DNA of 64,000 nt from Calditrichia bacterium (GTDB taxonomy: Bacteria > Calditrichota > Calditrichia > RBG-13-44-9 > J075): assembly GCA_028284445.1 (NCBI GenBank), contig JANQRS010000036.1:1-64000 (forward strand). Reading direction: 5' to 3'. Shown here piece after piece: positions 34,378 through 42,391 of this stretch. The first letter of the stretch is position 1. Each line of letters starts with the position of its first letter. The position numbers and the translations under genes were made by a program. The notes beneath the pieces are model-generated. The model ran no database searches, had not been told where the DNA came from, and was given only the letters and a program-made list of their open reading frames with translations.

Positions 34378-34959
34378 ATGAATCGCAAGCACAACATAGA
34401 AGACATTCTGGATAAGGGGATCGAGCTCTTTCGCGCCCAGGGGTACAATAATACCGGTATTGAAGAAATCCTGAAAGCTACCGGTATACCCAAGGGATCT
34501 TTCTACAATTTCTTCCGCAATAAGGAAGATTTTGGCGACAAGGCTATGGCCCGTTATAGCGAGCGGCAAAATACTTATATCGAGACCATGTTGAACGATA
34601 CGTCTTTGTCACCGTTTGAGCGGCTCAAGAAGTTTTACCTATCCATGATCCAATTCAATGAAGGCGAAAGCTGTAGTAAGGGATGCCTGATAGGGAACCT
34701 GGCTCAGGAAATGGGCGGCCAAAGCCAGTTAATGAGTCAGGCGGCCAATCGCTACTATAACAATTGGGCGCAATTGATTGCGAATTGCATTGAAGAAGGC
34801 CAGGAAAGCGGCGAAATCCGCGACGATATATCGGCAATCGAATTGGGGCACTATATCCATAATAGTTTTAACGGATCACTCATGCGGGCCAAGGCTGGAC
34901 AGGATGCAGCGCCCTTGCATCTATTCCAAAAAGTGGCCTTCGAATTTTTGAAGAAATAG
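34378..34959 (+). CDS. TetR family transcriptional regulator
   Basis: 193 residues. N-terminal helix-turn-helix domain DILDKGIELFRAQGYNNTGIEEILKATGIPKGSFYNFFRNKEDFG has the standard TetR order. The C-terminal ligand domain contains ESCSKGCLIGNLAQEMGGQS, a Cys-rich element also seen in NemR/AcuR-like regulators of electrophile or aldehyde stress. Two in-frame ATGs lie in tandem; the second has better spacing to GTGG. It should repress its own consensus promoter and the SDR gene 158 nt downstream through the two operator-like palindromes. Confidence 0.92.
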   Translation: MNRKHNIEDILDKGIELFRAQGYNNTGIEEILKATGIPKGSFYNFFRNKEDFGDKAMARYSERQNTYIETMLNDTSLSPFERLKKFYLSMIQFNEGESCSKGCLIGNLAQEMGGQSQLMSQAANRYYNNWAQLIANCIEEGQESGEIRDDISAIELGHYIHNSFNGSLMRAKAGQDAAPLHLFQKVAFEFLKK

Positions 34960-34979
34960 CGCATATATTTTTTATGTTC

Positions 34980-35005
34980 AACTAGACCGACCAGTCTGTC
35001 TAGTT
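34980..35005. promoter_or_regulatory. 26-bp operator-like palindrome before SDR gene
   Basis: Outer arms AACTAGAC and GTCTAGTT enclose an inner palindrome AGACCGACCAGTCT. The core TAGACCGACCAGTCTGTCTA shares the TAGACC...GTCTA frame with the operator at the tetR promoter. A weak TTGAAG (34948) and TATGTT (34973) precede it, so it would cover the transcription start of the SDR gene. Confidence 0.75.
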
Positions 35006-35117
35006 GCGATCAAGAAAGAGAATTAACACGAGTTTTCACGAATATACCGAAAGAGGAGGGAATGGTTAGACCCTCCAATCAATACATAAACTCAACAATT
35101 CTTACAAGGAGATAATA

Positions 35118-35870
35118 ATGTCGAAGCTCAATAATCAAGTTGCAGTTATTACCGGTGGCAATAGCGGTATCGGATTTTCAATTGCCAAGCGTTTTCAGGC
35201 TGAAGGCGCATCACTTGCTATTTTTGGCCGGAATCAGAAAACCCTCGACTCCGCCCGTGCAGAACTCGGTGACGGTGTTCTCGCTGTTCAAGGTGACGTT
35301 CAGAAGCTGGAAGATATCGATCGTCTGTTCCGCGAGGTGAAAGAGAGTTTTGGAAAAATTGATACCCTGGTTGTCAACGCTGGTGGCGCGAAGATGGTGC
35401 CGATCAATCAGGTAACGGAAGAAATCTTTGATCAGCAAAGTGATATCAACTTCAAAGGCGCTTACTTCACTATTCAAAAAGCCTTGCCGCTTTTTACGGA
35501 ATCCGGAGGCACCATTACTATCATGTCTTCTGTTGCAAATATCAAGGGCATTCCCGGCATGAGTGTCTATGCTGCCGCCAAGGCGGCGGTTCGTTCGTTG
35601 GCTCGTACCCTTGCAGCGGAGCTGGCCCCGCAGAAAATTCGCGTGAACACCCTCAGTCCCGGACCGATTGACACCCCGATTTTCGACCGCATTGGGATTC
35701 CCGAAGACCAAATTGCCGGCGCTCGCGAAAGTTTCAAAGGCATGGTGCCGCTGGGGCGTATCGCAGATCCTGCTGAGATGGCCAGCGTGGCTCTCTTCCT
35801 GGCATCGGAAGATTCGTCCTTTGTTACCGGAGCTGATATTGCTGCGGACGGTGGCCTGGCTCAGGTGTGA
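35118..35870 (+). CDS. SDR family oxidoreductase, TetR-controlled
   Basis: 250 residues with TGGNSGIG near residue 12-19, NAGGAKM near 90, the catalytic Ser (IMSSVANIKG), and YAAAKAAVRS with Tyr and Lys. It ends FVTGADIAADGGLAQV. An Arg after strand 2 (FGRNQKTL) favours NADPH. AAGGAGATA sits 6 nt before the ATG. Being next to a NemR/AcuR-like TetR gene and behind its operator, it may detoxify a reactive carbonyl; this is inference. Closest by feel to the common oxidoreductases next to TetR genes in many bacteria. Confidence 0.92.
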   Translation: MSKLNNQVAVITGGNSGIGFSIAKRFQAEGASLAIFGRNQKTLDSARAELGDGVLAVQGDVQKLEDIDRLFREVKESFGKIDTLVVNAGGAKMVPINQVTEEIFDQQSDINFKGAYFTIQKALPLFTESGGTITIMSSVANIKGIPGMSVYAAAKAAVRSLARTLAAELAPQKIRVNTLSPGPIDTPIFDRIGIPEDQIAGARESFKGMVPLGRIADPAEMASVALFLASEDSSFVTGADIAADGGLAQV

Positions 35871-35917
35871 AATCTGCAAGTCAGCAAATCTGCAAATGGG
35901 TAAATCTGCACGAGTGC

Positions 35918-35940
35918 GGTATCCCGGAGCGCGGGATGCC
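35918..35940. terminator. stem-loop behind SDR gene (possible terminator)
   Basis: GGTATCCCG and CGGGATGCC pair around a GAGCG loop. No T tract follows, so termination is uncertain. Confidence 0.35.
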
Positions 35941-35977
35941 GTCTCGGTAAATCAAAACCACCAAGGATACATTGATT

Positions 35978-36856
35978 ATGCGAAACAAACTTCTAAAAAT
36001 GGGCGTGTTTGCCATGTTGATTTTTTTGCTATCAAGTTGTGCAGCAGACATCAGAACGGATTTCATCAAGAAGAATGGCATTGAAGAAGCGCAGGCCATA
36101 AAGGGCAAGGTGCTTCTGGAGCAAGCCGCGCAAGCGCACGGTGCCGATGCCTGGGCGAAATATGATACCTGGCAGGTGACCATGCGCGATGAATGGCGTG
36201 GCCTTCCGACGAAACTGCTTGGCCGCCCCTGGAACAAAGATGATTTGCTGGAATTTCGCTTCATCATAGATTCCTTCAATGCCCGGGTTGATTTTATTGA
36301 CGGTGATCGCAAGGGAGAAGTCTGGGGTATACAAGCCTGGGAAACGTATAAGAAAAAGCCAGATGAGAGCGAGCTAAAATGGAAGGATGATGGTGACGTT
36401 CGATTTTTCCTGGCGGCATTTCAATATTTTCTTGAATTTCCATTTCGCATCGGGAATGCTGAGATCATAAGCTATGCCGGCGAAGAAATTGTTGACGGGC
36501 AGCTTTACGACGCAGTATTTGCTACCTGGAATAAGAGTGAGCCGCACAAGGAAAACGACCAATATCTGGTTTTTATCAATAAGTCGACCAGACTCATCGA
36601 TCGGATTCAGTTCACGGTGCGCGATCAATTCAAGTTTGCTACCTCAGCTATTCACTTTCAAAATATTCGCGATGTCGAGGGTGTAAAATTGCCTTACACG
36701 GTTACCATTACCGGTAAGAACACTATGCCGGAACCCAGCAAGAAGAATTACTATCACGAAATGCGCATTGAGGACTATGCCTTTGATACGTTTGAGCGAG
36801 CAGAGCTGTTGCTGAAGCCGGAGTTGCAGTATATCGGAGATGCGAAGGTGGATTGA
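35978..36856 (+). CDS. DUF6503-like lipoprotein
   Basis: 292 residues with a lipoprotein signal (LKMGVFAMLIFLLSSC). The mature part has the sequence of LolA/LppX-like outer-membrane lipoproteins of the DUF6503 kind (LLEQAAQAHGADAWAKYDTWQVT; KSTRLIDRIQFTVRD; PYTVTITGKN). The ATG at 35978 has AAGGA at a good distance; a TTG two codons earlier is possible. No neighbour explains its role. Function unknown; an outer-membrane or periplasmic place is likely. Confidence 0.72.
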   Translation: MRNKLLKMGVFAMLIFLLSSCAADIRTDFIKKNGIEEAQAIKGKVLLEQAAQAHGADAWAKYDTWQVTMRDEWRGLPTKLLGRPWNKDDLLEFRFIIDSFNARVDFIDGDRKGEVWGIQAWETYKKKPDESELKWKDDGDVRFFLAAFQYFLEFPFRIGNAEIISYAGEEIVDGQLYDAVFATWNKSEPHKENDQYLVFINKSTRLIDRIQFTVRDQFKFATSAIHFQNIRDVEGVKLPYTVTITGKNTMPEPSKKNYYHEMRIEDYAFDTFERAELLLKPELQYIGDAKVD

Positions 36857-36870
36857 TCCAACTTCGCAAT

Positions 36871-36898
36871 TTCCAAATTCCAACAGGAAAAATTCCAA
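36871..36898. repeat. 28-bp dispersed repeat, copy 1
   Basis: Its exact reverse complement is at 41005-41032. Sequence is of the TTCCAAATTCC kind, related in style to the shorter TTCCAATATTCC repeats but not the same. Both copies sit in gaps before operon genes. Confidence 0.9.
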
Positions 36899-36937
36899 AG
36901 ATTTGGATCAGAATTCTTTTCGCCATATATACTATCA

Positions 36938-37684
36938 ATGGCTCACTCCACAGACATAAAAATTGAACTGCAGCAGGCGGGAATGACTTTCGGAGAGGTG
37001 GTTGCACTTTATCCCACCGATTTACAGATTCCCGCCGGTAAGACCACAGTGCTAATCGGGCCGAGCGGATGTGGCAAGTCGACAATCTTACGCCTTATCA
37101 TTGGTCTTTTGCAACCAACCAACGGGCACGTGCATGTCGCCGGAGGCGGCGATAATCTTGTGGCACTTCGACGACAAATGGGGTATGTGATCCAGGATGG
37201 TGGTTTATTCCCGCATCTGAATGCCCGTGAGAATGTCCTTCTCATGCCCCGGCAGTTGAAGCAGGATGAGGCGGCAATGAACCGCCGCTTGACCGAACTC
37301 TGCAATCTGACCCACTTTTCAATGGAGGCGCTGGAGCGCTACCCGGTCGAATTGTCAGGCGGCCAGCGTCAACGTGTTAGCCTGATGCGCGCCCTTGCCC
37401 TGGATCCGGACATTCTTTTGCTCGACGAACCGCTGGGTGCGCTTGATCCGATGGTGCGGGCATCGCTCCAACGCGAGCTAAAAGAGATCTTCGCCAATCT
37501 CGGTAAAACCGTGGTGATGGTCACCCACGACATGGCCGAAGCAGCTTTTCTGGCTGATATGATTGTTTTGCTCCGCGCTGGTGAAGTCGTACAATCCGGT
37601 AGTCTGGACGAACTTCGCGACCAACCTGCTGAACCCTATGTTAACGAATTCATCGATGCCCAAAGAAGTTTGGTGCAGCTATGA
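36938..37684 (+). CDS. osmoprotectant-type ABC transporter, ATP-binding subunit
   Basis: 248 residues. Walker A GPSGCGKST is at 41-49, Q-loop near 88 (GYVIQDGGLFP), signature LSGGQRQR and Walker B ILLLDEP, and D-loop and His switch VTHDMAEA. The sequence is of the OpuCA/ProV-like glycine betaine/choline importer type; no CBS domains are present. The start has no ribosome binding site, and a TATACT sits just before the ATG, so the message may be leaderless. Its end overlaps the next gene (ATGA), which encodes the partner subunit. Confidence 0.9.
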   Translation: MAHSTDIKIELQQAGMTFGEVVALYPTDLQIPAGKTTVLIGPSGCGKSTILRLIIGLLQPTNGHVHVAGGGDNLVALRRQMGYVIQDGGLFPHLNARENVLLMPRQLKQDEAAMNRRLTELCNLTHFSMEALERYPVELSGGQRQRVSLMRALALDPDILLLDEPLGALDPMVRASLQRELKEIFANLGKTVVMVTHDMAEAAFLADMIVLLRAGEVVQSGSLDELRDQPAEPYVNEFIDAQRSLVQL

Positions 37685-39177
37685 TGCTTAAGCGCTTCTT
37701 GCTTATTATGCTGTTCGCCTGGCAAATGATGCCGGCGCAGGACATTGCCATCGGCTCAAAGCGCTTCACCGAATCTTATGTACTTGGTGAAATCGCTGCC
37801 CGTCTCTTGAGCGAGGCCGGATTTGAAACGACGCACCGTCAAGGTCTCGGCGGCACCGTCATCGTTTGGGAAGCTTTGAAAAGCGGTTCCATCCGGATGT
37901 ATCCGGACTATACCGGCACTGTCCAGGAGGTGATCCTCAAGTCAGATGGTCCCGTTTCTCCCGCGGAGATGCGCAAGCAACTTGCTGAGTTCGGCGTAGG
38001 TATGTCTGAAGAACTAGGGTTCAACAATACCTACGCAATTGCCGTGCGGCGAGAAACCGCAGAAAAATTTGAGCTGCGGCGCATAAGCGACCTGAAGAAG
38101 CAACCGGATTTGATTGCCGGTATCACCCACGAAACGCTGGACCGTGACGACGGCTGGCGGGCAATGTGCCGTCATTACGGCTTGACGATGACGAATGTTC
38201 GTGGTCTGGATCATGCCATTAGTTATGCTGCCATCGCTGACGGCAGCATCGATCTTATGGATGCCTATTCAACCGACGCCAAACTGGTTGAATACGATTT
38301 GGTGGTGTTGGATGACGACCTGCGCTTTTTTCCGGAGTACAAGGCCGTTTTTCTATATCGGCTGGATCTGGATCCGGCGGCACTGGCTGCGATTCGGTCG
38401 ATGGAGGGGCAGATTGATGAAAAGCGCATGATCGCTCTCAATGCGGAGGCGGAGCGCAGCAACGATTTCGGGCGCGCCGCCAGTCTTTACTTTACCAAAG
38501 CCGGGGAGGCACCGCCGCCCGAAACAGAAACTACTTTCTGGGAAAAACTCCTGGGCTGGACGCTTCAGCACCTGCTACTGGTTGGCGTTTCGATGTTTTT
38601 TGCCATTTTAATTGGTATCCCATTGGGTATCAGGGCCAGTCGTCCTGGCAAGCTCAGCCAAATGATTCTCGGCGTGACCGGCATTATTCAAACCATACCG
38701 TCTCTGGCGTTGCTGGCGCTTTTGGTGCCGGTGCCGTTTATGGGAATCAGCGCAACGACGGCAATTGTTGCGCTCTTCCTATATAGCCTTCTGCCGATTG
38801 TGAGGAATACCGCTGCCGGCTTGCAGAATATCCCGCGGCCGGTTCGGGAATCAGCCGCGGCCATTGGCCTCGAGCCTTTTGCCCAATTATTCAAGGTATT
38901 TCTGCCAATGGCGACCAGGACCATTTTGGCAGGCGTGAAAACCAGCGCAATTATCAATGTCGGTACGGCAACATTGGCGGCCTTGATTGGCGCCGGTGGA
39001 TTGGGTGAACCGATTATCAGCGGTTTATCTTTAAACGATTCACAAACCATTTTGCAGGGGGCGATTCCCGCTGCCTTGCTGGCGATTGCCGTGCAGCTAT
39101 TGTTTGAAGGGCTCGATCGATTTCTGATCCCCAAGGGGCTGCGTCTGGAAGCGGAGAATCTAAAGAGCCGGGTGTAG
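37681..39177 (+). CDS. osmoprotectant-type ABC transporter, fused substrate-binding and permease subunit
   Basis: 498 residues. A signal peptide is followed by an OpuAC/ProX-like binding domain (about 20-275; AIGSKRFTESYVLGEIAARLL start, YPDYTGTVQEV and DLMDAYSTDAKLVEYDLVVLDDD inside), then a permease domain of about six helices (285-490; ALIGAGGLGEPIISGLSLND near the C-terminus carries the ABC-permease loop). With the ATPase encoded just upstream this makes a complete importer for glycine betaine, choline or a related compatible solute. The substrate-binding Trp/Tyr set is not checked. Fusion of binding protein and permease is known in the OpuB/EgtU-type group. Confidence 0.9.
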   Translation: MMLKRFLLIMLFAWQMMPAQDIAIGSKRFTESYVLGEIAARLLSEAGFETTHRQGLGGTVIVWEALKSGSIRMYPDYTGTVQEVILKSDGPVSPAEMRKQLAEFGVGMSEELGFNNTYAIAVRRETAEKFELRRISDLKKQPDLIAGITHETLDRDDGWRAMCRHYGLTMTNVRGLDHAISYAAIADGSIDLMDAYSTDAKLVEYDLVVLDDDLRFFPEYKAVFLYRLDLDPAALAAIRSMEGQIDEKRMIALNAEAERSNDFGRAASLYFTKAGEAPPPETETTFWEKLLGWTLQHLLLVGVSMFFAILIGIPLGIRASRPGKLSQMILGVTGIIQTIPSLALLALLVPVPFMGISATTAIVALFLYSLLPIVRNTAAGLQNIPRPVRESAAAIGLEPFAQLFKVFLPMATRTILAGVKTSAIINVGTATLAALIGAGGLGEPIISGLSLNDSQTILQGAIPAALLAIAVQLLFEGLDRFLIPKGLRLEAENLKSRV

Positions 39178-39219
39178 GCGCTAGACAGCAGATCTGAGTA
39201 TTATGCAAATCGCAAGGAC

Positions 39220-40929
39220 ATGTCTATGTCAAAAACTGTTACAGAAATTCGACGAGGCACTTATTACGATTCCATTGTACTAATGCAGCTCCAGGCGGCC
39301 CTTGAAAAATTGGCGGATGGGATCAGCGCCGGGGTAATCATGGGGACTCCAGCAAACAAGGAATTGTTGCGTCAAAATGATCTGCTGACGCCCGAAGCGG
39401 CAGAGGCGCGTCCGGACGATTTGCTGATCGTGATTAGCGCTGCGACGAATGCCGCGGCAGAAAATGCACTGGCCAGCGTCGATGAACTGCTTCAGCGCCG
39501 TCAGGCGGTGGTTGAAGAGGCTTATCGCCCGCGCACTTTGAGTGCTGCCATGAAGATGTTGCCGGACGCTCAATGGGTATTGGTGTCTGTGCCCGGACGC
39601 TATGCAGCTCGACTTTCCCGTGAAGCCCTGGAACATGACAAACACGTCTTTCTCTACAGTGATAATGTCTCAAAAGTAGACGAAGCATCGCTGAAAAAGC
39701 TTGCCGCTGATAAGGGAAAACTGCTGATGGGGCCGGATTGTGGCACAGCCATTGTCAATGGCGTCGGGTTAGGGTTTGCCAATCAGGTTCGTCGCGGTGC
39801 GATAGGCCTGGTTGGTGCTTCAGGCACCGGTTTGCAGCATATTTCTTCCAGAATTCACGAGTTGGGCGCCGGTGTATCACATGTCCTCGGCACCGGCGGG
39901 CGCGACCTTGATGAACAGGTCGGCGGGATCACGGCCCGCCAGTCCTTGCAACTGCTGGCCGATGATCCTGAGACAAAAGTGATTGTGCTGATTTCCAAAC
40001 ACTTGTCTGCCGGAATCTTCGAGTCCCTGCTGGGAGAGCTGCAGGAGATAGATAAACCGGTGGTGATCGATTTTCTTGGTGCCGGCACGCCGGCAAATCG
40101 AGACAGTCGTGACAATCTCCGCTTCGTTTATTCACTCGATGAAGCTGCGGATTGTGCAGTCGAGCTACTGAACGAAATCAATGAATCGCCTTCCGCAATA
40201 GAAACTGTGCCATTGTTGGCAAGCGGTTATTTGCGAGGTCTCTTTTCCGGCGGAACGCTTGCCCAGGAAGTGCATTTTCTACTGCAGCCATATTTGTTAA
40301 GCATCTATTCCAATCTCGGCTTCGACAAGGCGACGGCCCTGGAAAATGTTCATCAAAGCAGGGGGCACACAATTGTCGACATGGGGGCAGACGAGTTTAC
40401 CGTTGGGCGCCTCCATCCGATGATGGACAATTCGCTCCGAGTCGATCGCTTCAAGCAGGAGGCGATGGATCCACAGGTCTCTTGCATACTGCTCGATATT
40501 GTTTTGGGGCACGGCTCGCATCCTGATCCCGCGTCGGAGTTTGCAGAACCAATTCGCACAGCGTTGCAACAGGCTGCCGGAAATGATCGGGAATTAAAGG
40601 TGTATGTGCTGATGGTCGGCACAGATGAGGATCCGCAGGATCTCAGTGCTCAAATAGAAAAGCTGCAAAATGCCGGCGCAAATGTATTTACGAGCTGTCG
40701 GGAAGTGGCCGTAGAAATTGGCGCGGCTTATCGCCGTTTCACCCGCCCCGAGCCGCTGCCGCCGATTGATCCGAAAGTGCTCACCGAACCTTTACAGGCG
40801 ATAAATGCCGGGCTGGACTTTTTTTCGCAGAGCCTGGAAGCGCAGGGCGCATCGGTCGTGCAAATGGACTGGCGTCCACCGGCCGGCGGCAACGAAGAAC
40901 TAATGGCATTGCTTGATAAAATGAAGTAG
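39220..40929 (+). CDS. fdrA: FdrA-like acyl-CoA synthetase family protein
   Basis: 569 residues with the FdrA opening (YDSIVLMQLQAALEKL; GTPANKELLRQNDL), then a CoA-binding/Rossmann part (GLVGASGTGLQHISSRIHELGAGVSHVLGTGGRDL) and a succinyl-CoA-ligase-like C-terminal part with DMGADEFTVGRLHPMMDN. In E. coli FdrA (AllF) acts with YlbE (AllG) and YlbF (AllH) as oxamate carbamoyltransferase in allantoin breakdown. The next gene is a YlbE homologue, but no YlbF or carbamate kinase follows. Start ATG has AAGGACA before it. The actual substrate here is open. Confidence 0.88.
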   Translation: MSMSKTVTEIRRGTYYDSIVLMQLQAALEKLADGISAGVIMGTPANKELLRQNDLLTPEAAEARPDDLLIVISAATNAAAENALASVDELLQRRQAVVEEAYRPRTLSAAMKMLPDAQWVLVSVPGRYAARLSREALEHDKHVFLYSDNVSKVDEASLKKLAADKGKLLMGPDCGTAIVNGVGLGFANQVRRGAIGLVGASGTGLQHISSRIHELGAGVSHVLGTGGRDLDEQVGGITARQSLQLLADDPETKVIVLISKHLSAGIFESLLGELQEIDKPVVIDFLGAGTPANRDSRDNLRFVYSLDEAADCAVELLNEINESPSAIETVPLLASGYLRGLFSGGTLAQEVHFLLQPYLLSIYSNLGFDKATALENVHQSRGHTIVDMGADEFTVGRLHPMMDNSLRVDRFKQEAMDPQVSCILLDIVLGHGSHPDPASEFAEPIRTALQQAAGNDRELKVYVLMVGTDEDPQDLSAQIEKLQNAGANVFTSCREVAVEIGAAYRRFTRPEPLPPIDPKVLTEPLQAINAGLDFFSQSLEAQGASVVQMDWRPPAGGNEELMALLDKMK

Positions 40930-41004
40930 GTGAAAAGAGTAAATCCCAATACACATATTCCAAATTCCAAAGAAAAAACAGGCTTAAGGTTCGGAGTTTT
41001 CTTA

Positions 41005-41032
41005 TTGGAATTTTTCCTGTTGGAATTTGGAA
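41005..41032. repeat. 28-bp dispersed repeat, copy 2
   Basis: Exact reverse complement of 36871-36898. Within this gap it also pairs partly with ATTCCAAATTCCAAAG upstream (near 40968), so the FdrA/DUF1116 spacer can form a long imperfect hairpin. Confidence 0.9.
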
Positions 41033-41057
41033 TTTATGCTTTACCAAGGGAGTATTT

Positions 41058-42299
41058 ATGGATATCAACAAAGCAAATGTGACGGCGGCTCAGCGCATGA
41101 TTGAGGCACGGGCGACATTGATCGGGATGGGAAAAGCGATTGAGGTGATTCCCGATATGCATGAGAATCTCCTGCTGCATGCCGGTCCGCCCATCGATTG
41201 GGATAGAGCATCGGGACCGTTGCGCGGTGCAATTACCGGAGCCTTGATATTCGAAGGGCGAGCCAAAAGCGAAGCTGAGGCCGAAAAGCTTGTGAAAGGC
41301 GGACAGATTGAGCTGGCGCCCTGTCACCATCACTCAACGGTTGGGCCGATGGCCGGTGTAACCTCACCATCGATGTCAGTTTATATCGTTGAGAACAGCG
41401 AGCATGGGAATCGCGCTTTCAGCAATATGAATGAAGGCTATGGGAAAGTCTTGCGCTATGGCGCGTATGATGACGACGTGCAGCAGCGCTTACGTTGGAT
41501 GGAGGAGGTGATGGCGCCGGTGCTTGCTAAGGCCATTGAGGCCTCCGGCGGGATAGACATCAAGGCACTGTTGGCGGAAGCATTGCATATGGGCGACGAA
41601 GGCCATAATCGCAATAAAGCCGGCTCAATTCTCTACTTGAAAGCCCTTGCACCTTACATTGCTCGCGTAAGTGACAGCTTGGAAACCGCTGAGGAGATTT
41701 TGCGCCGCATTGGCGATAATGCCCTTGCTGTTTTGAATCCTGTTATGGCCGCCTGCAAGGCGATGGCCGATGCCGCTCACGATATTCCTGAAAGCACCCT
41801 GGTGACAACGATGGCGCGAAACGGAACAGATTTCGGCATTCGGGTGAGTGGACTGGGTAAGCGCTGGTTTACTGCGCCGGCGCAAATTCCGCGCGGGCTC
41901 TATTTTTCCGGATTTGGTGATGAGCACGCCAATGCCGACATCGGTGACAGCACCATTACCGAAACTGCCGGCATCGGTGGATTCGCCATGGCCGCCGCTC
42001 CGGCAATTGTCACCTTTATCAGCGGAACGCCGAAAGATGCGGTGAATGCCACCCTGGAAATGTACGAGATAACAGCTGCGGAACACGTGGCGTTTACCAT
42101 TCCTCAATTCGATTTCCGTGGAACGCCGACCGGCATTGATCTGAGGAAAGTGGTTGAAACTGGATTGACGCCACGAGTCAATACCGGCATCGCTCACAAG
42201 GAACCCGGCATTGGTCAAATTGGGGCCGGGCTGGTCCGCCCGCCGATGGAGATTTTTGAAGAAGCGTTGCGCGCTTTTGCACAGAAATACAATATATGA
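41058..42299 (+). CDS. DUF1116 protein (YlbE/AllG-like)
   Basis: 413 residues. Recognised by GGQIELAPCHHHSTVGPMAGVTSPSM (here shown by its core APCHHHSTVGPMAG, His-rich and likely metal or substrate binding), ALHMGDEGHNRNKAG and GIGGFAMAAAPAIVTFISGT. This is the DUF1116 family, the partner of FdrA in the oxamate carbamoyltransferase. The length is that of the family. It starts 128 nt behind fdrA with the 28-bp repeat in between; a GGGAG lies before the ATG. A C-rich palindrome follows its stop at once. Confidence 0.9.
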   Translation: MDINKANVTAAQRMIEARATLIGMGKAIEVIPDMHENLLLHAGPPIDWDRASGPLRGAITGALIFEGRAKSEAEAEKLVKGGQIELAPCHHHSTVGPMAGVTSPSMSVYIVENSEHGNRAFSNMNEGYGKVLRYGAYDDDVQQRLRWMEEVMAPVLAKAIEASGGIDIKALLAEALHMGDEGHNRNKAGSILYLKALAPYIARVSDSLETAEEILRRIGDNALAVLNPVMAACKAMADAAHDIPESTLVTTMARNGTDFGIRVSGLGKRWFTAPAQIPRGLYFSGFGDEHANADIGDSTITETAGIGGFAMAAAPAIVTFISGTPKDAVNATLEMYEITAAEHVAFTIPQFDFRGTPTGIDLRKVVETGLTPRVNTGIAHKEPGIGQIGAGLVRPPMEIFEEALRAFAQKYNI

Positions 42300-42300
42300 C

Positions 42301-42344
42301 ACATCCCCCTACTTCCCCCTTCGAAGGGGGACTTAGGGGGATGT
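42301..42344. repeat. family B palindrome, copy 1
   Basis: Imperfect 44-bp inverted repeat with core CCCCCTTCGAAGGGGG and ends ACATCCCCCTA/TAGGGGGATGT, 1 nt behind the DUF1116 stop codon. It may serve as terminator, but no T run follows. Related to 57522-57564 by core and ends. Further hairpins (GAACCGAAGGTTC, GCCGGCGTAGCCGGC) lie in the next 50 bp. Confidence 0.92.
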
Positions 42345-42391
42345 GGCGCGTAGTGCTGACGAACCGAAGGTTCTGACGCCGGCGTAGCCGG

